From: JBCCFC01 sp965213595
GTDB taxonomy: Bacteria; Chloroflexota; Anaerolineae; Caldilineales; Caldilineaceae
Length of the DNA: 64,000 bases
Direction of reading: 5' to 3'
NCBI GenBank assembly: GCA_965213595.1
Contig: CBDBZO010000006.1
Span: 992,001-1,056,000, forward strand
The notes beneath the pieces were generated by a model. That model had not been told where the DNA came from. It made no database searches and saw only the letters and a list, made by a program, of their open reading frames with translations. The position numbers and the translations under genes are program-made. Shown here piece by piece: positions 34,701 through 42,485 of this stretch. Position 1 is the stretch's first letter; every line of letters starts with the position of its first letter.

Positions 34701-35333
34701 AATCGCCATCGCCGCCGTGGCCCAGCGCAGGGCAACTAGATTTGGAAAGGCGCTTGGTTTTTCTGCAACATCCATGGAAACGGGCAGGCGCTTAGTTGTG
34801 GAGTCCATTGTTACATCGATCCAGCCGTCGTAGTGCTCACCGGGGACGAGCGCTTGCGCGTTGGCCAGCACCGTAAATTCCACGGGAAAGGGGCTTTCCT
34901 CATCCACCTGCTTGCCCGTCGCCACGTTGAACCAGTTGTCCTTGGCGTTGACGCTTAACCCAAATCGGCGTGCCTCTGCGCCCTGATTGTCAACGCGAAA
35001 CACTAGCCTTTCTCGGCCGTCAATTGTTACCTGGCCAAAATCTAGCATCTCTGGCTCCAGGGCGGGCTGGGGCCGCAGTGCTGACCGTTCCCGCGCGCCC
35101 TCCGGCAGGCTGCTGGGTTCGCCGACGGATTGTCTACCTGTCAAAACCGTATAGGCTTCATTGATGTCCCGCAGCTTTTGAGCCACGTGTATCTTTTCAT
35201 CGTCTCGCACAAAGCGATCCGGGTGGTAGACGCGCACCATCTTCTTGAATTGAGTTCGAATCTCGTCCACCGATGCGCCAGGCGAGAGACCAAGAAGCTC
35301 ATAATAATGCGTTAATTCGTTTTGCTGTTCCAT
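31707..35333 (-). CDS. J-domain, Ig-like, transmembrane, tandem SBP_bac_3 and FGE-fold fusion protein
   Basis: This 1208-residue protein joins domains rarely seen together. A J domain (HYYELLGLSPGASVDEIRTQF, HPD at residues 37-39) is followed by an Ig-like beta domain (about 94-190: LDFGQVTIDGRERLVFRVDN; HYDGWIDVTMDS) and one membrane helix (about 199-222). Outside are an acidic Ser/Thr/Ala linker (about 240-390), two solute-binding domains (about 395-620 and 650-890) and an FGE-fold domain (about 905-1200) that again lacks the catalytic Cys (RGGGWNELIFDLTTTRR). With N-in topology the J domain could recruit cytoplasmic Hsp70 while the binding domains sense amino-acid-like ligands outside; this is inference. 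It is paralogous to 28349 (outside part) and 35892 (inside part). Confidence 0.85.
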   Translation of the reverse strand: MEQQNELTHYYELLGLSPGASVDEIRTQFKKMVRVYHPDRFVRDDEKIHVAQKLRDINEAYTVLTGRQSVGEPSSLPEGARERSALRPQPALEPEMLDFGQVTIDGRERLVFRVDNQGAEARRFGLSVNAKDNWFNVATGKQVDEESPFPVEFTVLANAQALVPGEHYDGWIDVTMDSTTKRLPVSMDVAEKPSAFPNLVALRWATAAMAILALLLFVWLRVPGNLGLVSILQNFGGDENSLQTIAQTDEGPEGVADQSELADAEASDQSAPATEADSLESAQEDAADASAAATAAASALTTNGTSGDASTEGDQPSTFTLSGLLSDSMIQTGTISATTGATTNLTATESSTATADVAASSAVTSATGATLTAVMRAGVVPPQPEAFTPTVVTPQTESVIARIRERGQLVAGVQVDARPFSFRQENGQLTGFNIDLVRALAAEWLGDSEAVAFVPVSSSDRMERLANGDIDLIAATMTHTKGREEFVDFSQTYFLAGANLLVRAGSGIETLEDLRGARIAVVEDTTTAVDVVEFLLASRLIREDSDLLEGDFEIVGFERYTEAINPLIQGDVDALATSSGILAGVAQTVAEESPDNPALTLLLEEDFALQPYGFGVPTNDSYFKNLVDFSLQDLKREGVYDELYAKWFGEDSAPYALELLPGDWPYTLEDSPVTLDTDVPSVVEKLITEGEFIAGISYVTPLFGFRDESGQVTGFEADILREFARRWLGDANAVQFVPVNSAERIEKLANREIDIVASGLTHTQDRDELIDFSQVYFFDGQNILVREGDGINSIADLDGRVIATSVQSTSGKRILAVAEENGIEIELAEFTQITEMIRPLLEGDVDAITTDRGILLGIAQANPGLTLLLDEEISLEPYGMGVPNFDHHFRALVNFTLQEMYQDGTYGVLYRHWFGTQAGLGSDVDVYEMEVWPGNGYLTKVLAPMVEVEAGEFRLGRETGDEIVPVEYDAKPARTVSLDSFYIDQYEVTNRLYTQCVDAGICSEPETTGLLRDPEYYFSDQFGSHPVIYVSWNDAQTYCEYVDKTLPTELQWEKAARGPFAADSEFIHLFPWGDAYDRDEPRASYDDNYLGFPQLVGSYRYNPSGVSPFGVHDMAGNVREWTSSCYEQRYYDALEDGAIDPPANDVCEVEDNRVVRGGGWNELIFDLTTTRRQGVTPTETDRNLGFRCVSDVGPIAGFRTDLFAATSQ

Positions 35334-35440
35334 AGTGCTAATCTGTTGGGGTCACAACGATGCGGTGCGGGTGATATGACGCGGGTAGACGCGGTATGCG
35401 TCCCACTTGCCAATAATGGGTATTACAAAAGATGCAGTGC

Positions 35441-35482
35441 GAGTGGAGCGACGCGAGTGGGGCGATGTGAATGGGACGATGT
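35441..35482. repeat. 14-bp tandem repeat, three copies
   Basis: GAGTGGAGCGACGC, GAGTGGGGCGATGT and GAATGGGACGATGT stand head to tail about 110-150 bases upstream of the J-SBP-FGE start. The spacing of 14 bases is not a helical turn. The array may be a regulator site or a simple slippage repeat. Confidence 0.55.
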
Positions 35483-35788
35483 GGGGGTCAGCTATAGAGC
35501 GATGACGAATCGCCTCACAAATAGTTATCGGTAGAAGAGACAATATCCTTCTATATTTCAACATGTTTTTTAGATTGCACATTGATCGTAGGTCATACGT
35601 ACAATTCGCCGCGCCCAGAAAGAATGTAAGAGTGAACATCCCGCCACATGGCGGGTGGGGTAAACAAAGAAGCGCTGTAAGTTGTGGAACCACAAAAGTT
35701 TTGAAGCAGCACGCTTCTTCCAAGCGTTGTCGATGGCTACAACTTCTGACTTGCGCCAATTTGGGGAGGTAAGTATTCCGGACGATTC

Positions 35789-35890
35789 GCATCCCCGGCA
35801 CGCGCCAACCTCGATGGGACGGATGACGCAACGTGCGGCGCGTGCCGGAGACGCTGGCCAGCCGCCGGTCCGTTTATTTCTTTGAATAGC
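35789..35890. repeat. 3'-gene element, copy 2, with inverted repeat
   Basis: GCATCCCCGGCACGCGCC at 35789-35806 pairs with GGCGCGTGCCGGAGACGC at 35837-35854. The right arm goes on with CCAGCCG and TTTATTTCTTTGAATAGCC, as in copies 1 and 3. It ends 2 bases from the stop of the J-domain gene at 35892. Confidence 0.55.
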
Positions 35891-35891
35891 C

Positions 35892-36797
35892 TTACGGACC
35901 GGGCGCGCTATCGGTGGGTGGCGGCAGTGGGACGGCCTCGGTGGTGGGCGCAAACGTGGGCGCTTGCTCGGCTGGCCGCTGCGTGGGAGCCGAGCGAGTT
36001 GCCTCATCGCCAGCTGCTTCATCGCCAGCTGCATGAATATCGTTAAAGATGTTCCCGCGCCATTCTGCCGGCTCCGCTTGGAGCTGTGCGCGGTTGAGCG
36101 TGTTCCGAATAATCGAAGCCAGCCGCGCCTCGCCTGGCAAAAGCTGACCAAAGAAGAGCAAAAGGGCAACCAGCAGCATGAGGAGCGTGGTCCACTGCAA
36201 TATCGGTAGCCCCCGCTGCGGATGAGGCCAGCGACCGGCCTGATCAGCCGTGCTCAGCGCGATGGGCAGCCGTTCGGTCGTCTTGTCCATCGTGATGTTG
36301 ATCCAGCCCTCGTAGCGCCGCCCGGGCACAAGCTGCTGCGTGCTCGCAGCGACCGTAAACTCCACGGGAAAGGTGTTTTCGGGATAGACCTGTTTGCCCG
36401 ATGTAATGGAAAACCAGTCGTCGCCCGGGCTAACGCTCAGCCCGAAGCGCTTGACTTCGCTGCCGAGATTGTCCACGCGAAAGCTGAGCTGCATCCTGGC
36501 GTTGGACGATAAGCTGCCAAAATCGAGAACGCCGGGCTGCAGAACAAGAATCGGTTCCTGCGTCCAAAACGTGCCTTTGCCCGATTCGGCAGCAGCCGCT
36601 CCCCTGCGCGATGATTTCCCCGCCAGCGCCTCGTACGCCTCGTTGATTTCAAGCAGCTTCTCCGACATGTGCGCTTTTTCGTCTTCGCGAGAAAACCGAT
36701 CCGGGTGGTAAATGCGCACCAGCTTTTTGAACTGTGCCCGAATCTCTTCCGGCGTTGCATCTGGTGAAACACCTAAAATTTCATAATGTCGTTGCAT
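35892..36797 (-). CDS. J-domain, Ig-like and transmembrane protein (short paralogue)
   Basis: This 301-residue protein has the same inner half as the 1208-residue neighbour: J domain (HYEILGVSPDATPEEIRAQF; YHPDRF), Ig-like domain (VLDFGSLSSNARMQLSFRVDN; RRYEGWINITMDKTTERL), and a membrane helix (about residues 200-222), but only about 75 residues outside, rich in Ala, Glu, Pro and Thr. It lacks binding and FGE domains. ATG 36797 is preferred, with GGAAGAAG upstream; GTG 36812 is possible. It is the first gene of the four-gene set, so it may form mixed complexes with the long protein. The J domain points to an Hsp70 partner, none of which is in the window. Confidence 0.83.
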   Translation of the reverse strand: MQRHYEILGVSPDATPEEIRAQFKKLVRIYHPDRFSREDEKAHMSEKLLEINEAYEALAGKSSRRGAAAAESGKGTFWTQEPILVLQPGVLDFGSLSSNARMQLSFRVDNLGSEVKRFGLSVSPGDDWFSITSGKQVYPENTFPVEFTVAASTQQLVPGRRYEGWINITMDKTTERLPIALSTADQAGRWPHPQRGLPILQWTTLLMLLVALLLFFGQLLPGEARLASIIRNTLNRAQLQAEPAEWRGNIFNDIHAAGDEAAGDEATRSAPTQRPAEQAPTFAPTTEAVPLPPPTDSAPGP

Positions 36798-37267
36798 GTT
36801 GGCTTCTTCCACTGATCCAAACGCCGCACAACCAGCACAATTTTGCGCGGCTGCGGACGTAACGTTAGCAAGGCTTTCTTAAGCTCACACTGCCTTTGAC
36901 GATCTCAAGCGGTATTTAGCTACGCCTCCCTTTATCTATTATCCACCAAAAAACGAAAATCCTCCGTCGTTCTGCGGTACGCTTTGGCGCTGCAATCAAA
37001 TAGCAGGGCAGCCGTAAAATTCTGGTCAAACGCTTGCGCAGGCTAATCGAAGCAGGAAAGATGGTTGAACACGGAGCAGTCGTGGGGTAAACGGGGATAG
37101 GGCGGGTGGCTGGGCGGCACGCTCGCACTAATTGATGTTTGCGGTAGTTTGCTTGACAAACGATGTGGAACAGAAGAATCTGACGCGAATTCTGGATCAA
37201 AACAGAAAGCCCGCCTGTTTGCAGACGAGCTTTCTCTCTATTTGAGCGAATTCCAACTTCGCGGCCT
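36798..37267. other. Intergenic region, no recognised feature
   Basis: About 470 bases between the J-domain gene and the HAD gene. The reading frames here have no coding character, and no terminator, tRNA or repeat stands out. Confidence 0.4.
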
Positions 37268-37897
37268 TTACAATGAGCGGCTTGTCTCTAAATAGCGCGC
37301 GACATCGGCCCGCAGCGTTTCAACATCGACAAACTGGTGGGCGTGCCAGCCGTAGCTCCGTGCGGCGGCGACGTTCTTTTCCGCATCGTCGAAAAAGAGG
37401 ATGGCGGCGGGCACGAGGCCGAGCGACTCCGTCACGTGCTGAAAAAAGCTGGGGTGCGGCTTGGCGTGGCCGATTTCGCAGGAGAAGAAGAGGTGGTCGA
37501 AGCGTTGGGCAAAGCCCATCTCGCGGCGCATGTAGCGGGCGCGCGTCTGCTCCTGGTTGGTGGCGAGGCAGCAGGCCACGCCGCTCGCCTTCACGTCGTC
37601 CACCACCGCTAGGACTTGCTCATCTAGCTGATCGTCCTCGCGCATCCAGGCGTCGATAAATTCGTCCAGCGTGCCGGGCCACTGCCAGCGCTCCAGAAAG
37701 GGCGGCAGCATCTCGCGGATGTCGCCGTTGCCCGCCATGGCCTCCTGGAAGGGGCCATAGAAAAAGTCGCGCAGCTGCGCCTGCGAGTAGCCGTACTCGT
37801 CGCGCAGGTGGCGCGCAAAGCCCCACGGCTCGGTCAACACGCCATCGGCGTCAAAGATCACGGCTTGAATACCGGATTCGGGCAGCAGCACGGACAT
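37268..37897 (-). CDS. HAD-superfamily hydrolase (subfamily IA)
   Basis: The 209-residue protein shows HAD motif I IFDADGVLTEPWG (nucleophile and acid/base Asp), motif II in CCLATNQEQTR, motif III Lys in GHAKPHPSFF and motif IV FFDDAEKNVAAA. The helical cap between motifs I and II marks a subfamily IA phosphatase acting on small phosphorylated metabolites; the substrate is unknown. AAGGAAG lies 6 bases before ATG 37897. The leader carries the inverted CACGAAGG repeat pair. Confidence 0.9.
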   Translation of the reverse strand: MSVLLPESGIQAVIFDADGVLTEPWGFARHLRDEYGYSQAQLRDFFYGPFQEAMAGNGDIREMLPPFLERWQWPGTLDEFIDAWMREDDQLDEQVLAVVDDVKASGVACCLATNQEQTRARYMRREMGFAQRFDHLFFSCEIGHAKPHPSFFQHVTESLGLVPAAILFFDDAEKNVAAARSYGWHAHQFVDVETLRADVARYLETSRSL

Positions 37898-37928
37898 GGT
37901 CACTTCCTTTTCACTGTTTCAGATTTTA

Positions 37929-37996
37929 ATCCACGAAGGGCACGAAGGGAAGAATGTACACCCTCTTCCTTCGTGCTCTTCGTGTCCTTCGTGGAT
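37929..37996. repeat. Inverted pair of CACGAAGG short-period arrays
   Basis: ATCCACGAAGGGCACGAAGG at 37929 onward is mirrored at 37965-37996 (TTCGTGCTCTTCGTGTCC and on to GTGGAT). The two arrays can form a long hairpin between rsmI and the HAD gene start. Confidence 0.7.
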
Positions 37997-38006
37997 CCTT
38001 CTTCGC

Positions 38007-38711
38007 TTAATCCGTTTTCGCATCCTTCCCCGCAATTACCACGACAAATTCACCCTTGAGCTTCTTGCCTGCATAGAGCGGGATCAGCGCCGAGAGCGGG
38101 CCGCGGTCGACGGCTTCGTAGAGCTTGGTCAAATCATTGGCGACGGCGGCGGGGCGGTCGCCGAGCACGTCGAGCGCGTCCTGGAGGAAGGCGGCGAGGC
38201 GGTAGGGGCTTTCGTAAAAGATCAGCGTGTGCGGCGAATCTTCATCGACGCGCAGGAAATTTTGGCGCTGGCCGGATTTTCTGGGCGGGAAGCCGCGAAA
38301 GGTGAAGGAATGCAGCGGCAGCCCCGACAGCACCAGCGCGCTGATCAGCCCCGTCGGCCCCGGAATCGTGGTGATGTCGATGGCAGCGTCCACTCTCGCC
38401 GTCTCCTCGTTGGCGCGCAGCACGGCGCGCACCAGCGTAAAGCCGGGGTCGGCGATGCCGGGCGTGCCCGCGTCCGTCACCAGCGCGACGGATTGCCCGC
38501 TCCGCAATCGCTCCACAATTTTGTCCGCCGCGCGCAGCTCGTTGTGCTCGTGAAAGGCCATCTGCGGCGTCTCGATCTCAAAATGCTTGAGCAGCCGCCC
38601 CGTCTTGCGCGTATCCTCGCTCGCGATCACGTCCACCGAGTGCAGCGTCTCGAGGGCGCGCAAAGAGATGTCGGATAAGTTGCCAATCGGGGTGGAGACG
38701 AGGTAAAGCAT
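38007..38711 (-). CDS. rsmI: 16S rRNA (cytidine1402-2'-O)-methyltransferase
   Basis: The 234-residue enzyme 2'-O-methylates C1402 of 16S rRNA using SAM. It has the tetrapyrrole-methylase fold with RsmI signatures: STPIGNLSDISLRAL at the start, ASEDTRKTGRLL, VTDAGTPGIADPG, IPGPTGLISALVLSGLP, and FYESPYRLAAFL. Length is slightly short of the usual 270-290, as the C-terminal tail is trimmed. ATG 38711 starts the conserved region. Its leader is a TCTTTA-type short-period repeat without a Shine-Dalgarno. Confidence 0.94.
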   Translation of the reverse strand: MLYLVSTPIGNLSDISLRALETLHSVDVIASEDTRKTGRLLKHFEIETPQMAFHEHNELRAADKIVERLRSGQSVALVTDAGTPGIADPGFTLVRAVLRANEETARVDAAIDITTIPGPTGLISALVLSGLPLHSFTFRGFPPRKSGQRQNFLRVDEDSPHTLIFYESPYRLAAFLQDALDVLGDRPAAVANDLTKLYEAVDRGPLSALIPLYAGKKLKGEFVVVIAGKDAKTD

Positions 38712-38781
38712 AAAATCTAAAGAGTAAAGACTAAAGATTGCAGGCCACAAAATCTGCCCAATCTTTAATCTTTAATCTTTC
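38712..38781. repeat. Inverted pair of ATCTTTA-type short-period arrays before rsmI
   Basis: AAAGAGTAAAGACTAAAGAT within 38712-38741 is opposed by CAATCTTTAATCTTTAATCT at 38759-38781. The pair fills the whole gap between the photolyase stop and the rsmI start. Confidence 0.7.
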
Positions 38782-38782
38782 T

Positions 38783-40399
38783 CTACAAAAGGCGTGGCTG
38801 CGCGTCTTTCTCTTTGATTGCCGATTCCCGACGGCTACGTGTGCTCGCTCTCTTCGTCGTCCGCGGCATTCCCGATTTGCGACTGCCGTGCTTCTGCTGC
38901 ACGCGCTCGGCGGCGGCGCGAATTTCAGGCTGGCTGCGCAGTTCGTAGAGTCTATCGCGGGCGGCAGCGGCGGCCTCTTTGTGGTCGACGATGGGCGCGG
39001 GATATTCCTGGCCAATGCGGACGCCGACGGCTGCTTGCGTCATCGGCGGCATCTTCCACGGCTCTTGGAGAAACGAATCGGGCACGGCCTCTAGCTCTGG
39101 AAGCCACTGGCGGATAAAGACGCCATCGGGATCGTGATCCCGGCCCTGCTTGGTGGGATTGTAGATGCGCAGCGTGTTGATGCCCGTGGTGCCGGACTGC
39201 ATCTGCGTCTGTGGATAGTGAATCCCCGGCTCGTAGTCGGTGTAGATTTTTGCCGTCCACAGCGACAAATCCTGCCAGGGCAGCCACAAATCATACGCGC
39301 CAAACGAAGTCACCATGGCGCGCATTCGAAAATTGATCCAGCCGGTGTGGTAGAGCGCCCGCATACAGGCATCGACCATCGGGTAGCCCGTTTGACCAGC
39401 CTTCCAGGCGGCGTAGCGCGGCTCGTAGCCGGGCTGCTCGCGCGTGCGCAGGGCATCGAAGGCGCGAACAAAGGCGTGGAACTCGATTTCGGGCTCGCTC
39501 TCCAGCTTCTGCGCGAAGTGATCGCGCCAGCGCAGCCGCGACTCAAACGCGCGCAGCGAGCGCAGCCAGGGCGCATCGAGCTGCGCCAGCGCTGCTTTGG
39601 AAAGCGCCTTTAGTTCGGCGATGCGGGCGCGGGTCGCCTGGAACACGGTCGGCATGGAAATTGTGCCGTAAGAGAGATGCGGGCTCAGGCGCGAGCAGGC
39701 GTAGTAGGCGGTGACGGGGCTGCTCATTTCGCCGCTGTAAAAGGCGCCGCGCTCAGTGAAAAACGAATCGAGCGTGCGCTGCGCCTCCGCCTCGCCCGCG
39801 GCCTGCACGGCGACGGATGGATCGGCTGTCAGGTTGATTTCACCGTGGGTGGGAATCGGTCCGGGGTCGAAGTCGACGGGCAGGGGCGGGATGTGCTCCG
39901 GCGCGGGCGCAAGGGGCTGGCTCATGCGTTTGTCCCAGCGCCGCGCCCAGCCGTCGCGGTCGCGCAGGCGACGAACCACGCCATTTTGCTGAAATTCCTG
40001 AAAGGGAATTCCCCGCGTCTTCGCCCACGCGATCACGGCCAAATCGCGCTGGTAGGTCACGTCGTTGCCCGTCTCTTCGTGCGCCCACAGCCCGGCAATC
40101 TCAAACTGCTCGCTCAGCGTCTGCAGCGTCGCCACTGCCTCGCCCACGCGCACAATGAGCGGCTGGCCCAGCCGCCGCAAATTCTTGCGCAATTCAATCA
40201 AGCTCTCGCGCGTAAACGACCAGTGGCGCGCGTCATAATCCGCCGCCTGCACCACGCTCGGCTCGACAATGTAGAGCGGCAGCACGGCACTGCCGCTTGC
40301 CAGCGCGCGCTGGGTGGCGTTGTGCAGCGCGGCGTGGTCGTGCAGGCGCAGGTCGCGCTTGAACCAGACAAGGTGAACGATGGGGCGTGGCGTGGTCAT
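38783..40399 (-). CDS. Photolyase/cryptochrome family protein
   Basis: The 538-residue flavoprotein has the N-terminal photolyase domain (LVWFKRDLRLHDHAAL) and the FAD-binding domain with its late signature (GYPMVDACMRALYHTGWINFRMR; DYEPGIHYPQTQMQSGTTG). These enzymes repair UV pyrimidine dimers with blue light, or act as light receptors. FNP-type motifs are those of a deoxyribodipyrimidine photolyase-like branch, including NTLRIYNPTKQGRDHDPDG. The last 60 residues are basic and disordered. The gene is upstream of rsmI on the same strand. Confidence 0.92.
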   Translation of the reverse strand: MTTPRPIVHLVWFKRDLRLHDHAALHNATQRALASGSAVLPLYIVEPSVVQAADYDARHWSFTRESLIELRKNLRRLGQPLIVRVGEAVATLQTLSEQFEIAGLWAHEETGNDVTYQRDLAVIAWAKTRGIPFQEFQQNGVVRRLRDRDGWARRWDKRMSQPLAPAPEHIPPLPVDFDPGPIPTHGEINLTADPSVAVQAAGEAEAQRTLDSFFTERGAFYSGEMSSPVTAYYACSRLSPHLSYGTISMPTVFQATRARIAELKALSKAALAQLDAPWLRSLRAFESRLRWRDHFAQKLESEPEIEFHAFVRAFDALRTREQPGYEPRYAAWKAGQTGYPMVDACMRALYHTGWINFRMRAMVTSFGAYDLWLPWQDLSLWTAKIYTDYEPGIHYPQTQMQSGTTGINTLRIYNPTKQGRDHDPDGVFIRQWLPELEAVPDSFLQEPWKMPPMTQAAVGVRIGQEYPAPIVDHKEAAAAARDRLYELRSQPEIRAAAERVQQKHGSRKSGMPRTTKRASTRSRRESAIKEKDAQPRLL

Positions 40400-40450
40400 G
40401 CAGGCAGTGTAGCACAGGCGTGCTAGGTTGTGCGTGGGGGGTGTACCAGT

Positions 40451-41089
40451 TTACTCCCCCGCCTCAATCTCCGCCCACCCGCGGTCCACCGCTTCACGAA
40501 TCGCCTCGTAGCCAAAGCCGCGGCGACCGAGAAAGCCCGTGGCCTTTTTGCGAAAGTCAAACTTCTCCAGCGTGCGCCAGCGCTCGAGCTTGGGCTGGAG
40601 CGCGGCCCAGGCGGAATCGTCCTCGTCGAGCGTTTCCAGCACCGCATCGATCACGCCGTTGGCGACGCCCTTCTGGCGCAGCTCATAGCGCAGGGCGCGC
40701 GCGCCGCGCGGTCGAAAGCGCTCGCGGTTTTCGAGCCAGAAGCGCGCAAAGGCCTCGTCGTCGATGTAGTTGTAGCGGGCCAGCCGCTCCATCACCTCGG
40801 TGATCACGTCGTCCGGATACTCCTTGCCTTCGAGATAGCGCTCGATTTCCTGCGAGCTGCGTGGGCGGAAGCCGAGGAAGTGCAGCGCGCGGTCAAAGGC
40901 CTTGTTGCGCATATCTTCGTCACGCAGGACGGTGATTTCCGCCTCCGAAAGCTGCTGCCCCTTGCGCAGCGCCAGCGCCACGTCCAGCTTGACGCCAAAG
41001 GCAAACTCGTCGTCGAGGTAGACGCTGACGCGCTCCTTGTTCTTCTTTTGAATTTGCAAGCGGGTGATGGTTTTCGTGTTGGTTGTCAT
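40451..41089 (-). CDS. recX: Regulatory protein RecX
   Basis: This 212-residue protein has the three-helix repeats of RecX: RALHFLGFRPRSSQEIERYL, RLARYNYIDDEAFARFWLENR and RGARALRYELRQKGVANGVID, then a fourth imperfect unit at the C-terminus. RecX inhibits RecA filaments in the cytoplasm. An N-terminal beta extension (TRLQIQKKNKERVSVYLDDEFAFGV, about residues 9-33) matches long RecX proteins. ATG 41089 is preferred over an upstream in-frame codon that lies in the divergent gene. recA is not adjacent. Confidence 0.92.
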   Translation of the reverse strand: MTTNTKTITRLQIQKKNKERVSVYLDDEFAFGVKLDVALALRKGQQLSEAEITVLRDEDMRNKAFDRALHFLGFRPRSSQEIERYLEGKEYPDDVITEVMERLARYNYIDDEAFARFWLENRERFRPRGARALRYELRQKGVANGVIDAVLETLDEDDSAWAALQPKLERWRTLEKFDFRKKATGFLGRRGFGYEAIREAVDRGWAEIEAGE

Positions 41090-41137
41090 GCTGCTTATGG
41101 TATGATGAACGCAACGTTGAAGCAAACGGGAGACACC

Positions 41138-41905
41138 ATGCCTTCGCCCTTCCCCGGAATGGATCCTTATCTCGAAAGCCGCTCGTGGACGACTTTTCAT
41201 TTTAGTCTAGCGGCAGAAATCGTGGGCCAGCTTGCCCCCAAGCTGCGACCGCGCTACGTCGCGCTGCCGATGGAGCGCTTTGTCATGGAAATTGTGGAGG
41301 GTGACCGCACCTCAATAGCCGTGACGTACTCAGATGTCGCCATCGCGCCACAGCGGACGCCGAGCGGTGCAAACGGTGGTGTCGCCACCGCCACCGCGCC
41401 GCTCGTGATGGAGACCGTCGTGCCTGAGCGCGTGCCGCACGTGAGCATCGAAATCCGCGACGCAGATGAGCGACAGCTCGTGACGGCCATCGAAATTTTG
41501 TCGCCAACCAACAAGCGGGGCGAGGGCTACCGCGACTATCTGCTCAAGCGCGGGCGACTGCTCAACAGCAGCAGCCACCTGCTTGAAATCGATCTGCTGC
41601 GCGCCGGTCAACGCGTGCCCATGCGCGAGCCGCTGCCGCCCACCCCTTATTTTGTCTTTCTCAGCCGCGCTCAGGAGCGACCGACCACCGCCGTCTGGCC
41701 GATTGCGCTTAATCAGCCGCTGCCCAACATCGATGTGCCGCTGCTGCCCGGCGATGCCGATGTGGGGCTTGAGCTGCAGGCGGCGTTTAACGAGGCGTAC
41801 GATTTGCTGGGGTATGACTTGCTGATAGACTATGCGGAGATGCCAGCGACGGCGCTGTCGGCGGGGGAGCGAGCGTTTGTGGGGGATTTACTCGACGGTT
41901 CGTAG
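41138..41905 (+). CDS. DUF4058 family protein
   Basis: The 255-residue product begins MPSPFPGMDPYLES, the hallmark of DUF4058 proteins of cyanobacteria, Planctomycetes and Chloroflexota. Other conserved parts are WTTFHFSLAAEIVGQLAPKL, VTAIEILSPTNKRGEGYRDY (an acidic/Lys centre reminiscent of PD-(D/E)XK or similar folds, which is speculation) and LDLLRAG-type strands. GGGAG lies 5 bases before ATG 41138; in-frame ATGs at 41102 and 41105 are less likely. It is read divergently from recX with a 48-base gap. Function is unknown. Confidence 0.85.
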   Translation: MPSPFPGMDPYLESRSWTTFHFSLAAEIVGQLAPKLRPRYVALPMERFVMEIVEGDRTSIAVTYSDVAIAPQRTPSGANGGVATATAPLVMETVVPERVPHVSIEIRDADERQLVTAIEILSPTNKRGEGYRDYLLKRGRLLNSSSHLLEIDLLRAGQRVPMREPLPPTPYFVFLSRAQERPTTAVWPIALNQPLPNIDVPLLPGDADVGLELQAAFNEAYDLLGYDLLIDYAEMPATALSAGERAFVGDLLDGS

Positions 41906-41933
41906 GGGAAGCGGGTCGAAGCAGCGCTTCGAT

Positions 41934-42353
41934 TTACCCGCCCGTCAGCGTTAGCACCAGCCGACGGCGGCGGGCGCGCTGACGGTGTTCGCAGAGGTAG
42001 AGGCCCTGCCACGCCCCCAAATTGAGCCGCCCCTTGGTGACGGGCACGCTGAGGCTGCTGCCGAGCAGCGCGGCCTTGACGTGGGCGGGCATGTCGTCCG
42101 GCCCTTCGTAGGTGTGGGTGTAGTGGGGCGCGTTTTCGGGCGCGAGCGCGTCGAACGACGATTCGAGATCGGCGCGCACTTCGGGCTCGGCGTTCTCGTT
42201 GATCGTGAGTGAGGCGCTGGTGTGCTGGATGAAGACGTGGAGCAGCCCGACCTGCACGTCACCCAGCTCCGGCAGCGCGCGCACAATTTCATCGGTGATC
42301 AGGTGAAAGCCGCGCGGGTGCGCGTCGAGGGTGAGTTCGCGTTGGAGCCACAT
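41934..42353 (-). CDS. YjbQ/UPF0047 family protein
   Basis: The 139-residue protein matches the YjbQ family (secondary thiamine-phosphate synthase-like): VFIQHTSASLTINENAEPEVRADLE, PHYTHTYEGPDDMPAHVKAALLG and LNLGAWQGLYLCEHR. Conserved His and Glu suggest a metal-binding trimer. Some members can complement thiamine-phosphate synthase weakly; the true role is unsettled. The leader before ATG 42353 is a short CCAATTACCA-type repeat. Confidence 0.92.
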   Translation of the reverse strand: MWLQRELTLDAHPRGFHLITDEIVRALPELGDVQVGLLHVFIQHTSASLTINENAEPEVRADLESSFDALAPENAPHYTHTYEGPDDMPAHVKAALLGSSLSVPVTKGRLNLGAWQGLYLCEHRQRARRRRLVLTLTGG

Positions 42354-42385
42354 GGTTGGGAATTGATAAGTGGTAATTGGTTGGC
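42354..42385. repeat. Short-period leader repeat before the YjbQ gene
   Basis: On the minus strand CCAACCAATTACCACTTATC runs into AATTCCCAACC and directly to the ATG. No Shine-Dalgarno is visible. Confidence 0.45.
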
Positions 42386-42485
42386 TCGTGGATCGAGTGG
42401 TGGGTTTCCCCAGGCCGATTGGGAATCAAAGATTACAAGGTTCCCGCAGTCGCCAGTTACCAAGGCTATTCCAGAGAATTAAGTG

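Larger units (their letters stand above)
35334..35891. other. 558-bp intergenic region upstream of the J-SBP-FGE gene
   Basis: No credible reading frame was found. It contains a 14-bp tandem repeat (35441-35482), a hairpin CCCGCCACATGGCGGG at 35640-35655, an AT-rich segment around 35530-35600, and the 3' element copy 2 at its right end. Confidence 0.5.

Noticed and set aside
36916..37200. Minus-strand frame of 94 codons upstream of the HAD gene
   Set aside because: Composition is Arg/Pro/Cys-rich without periodic hydrophobicity, there is no Shine-Dalgarno, and no family resemblance.
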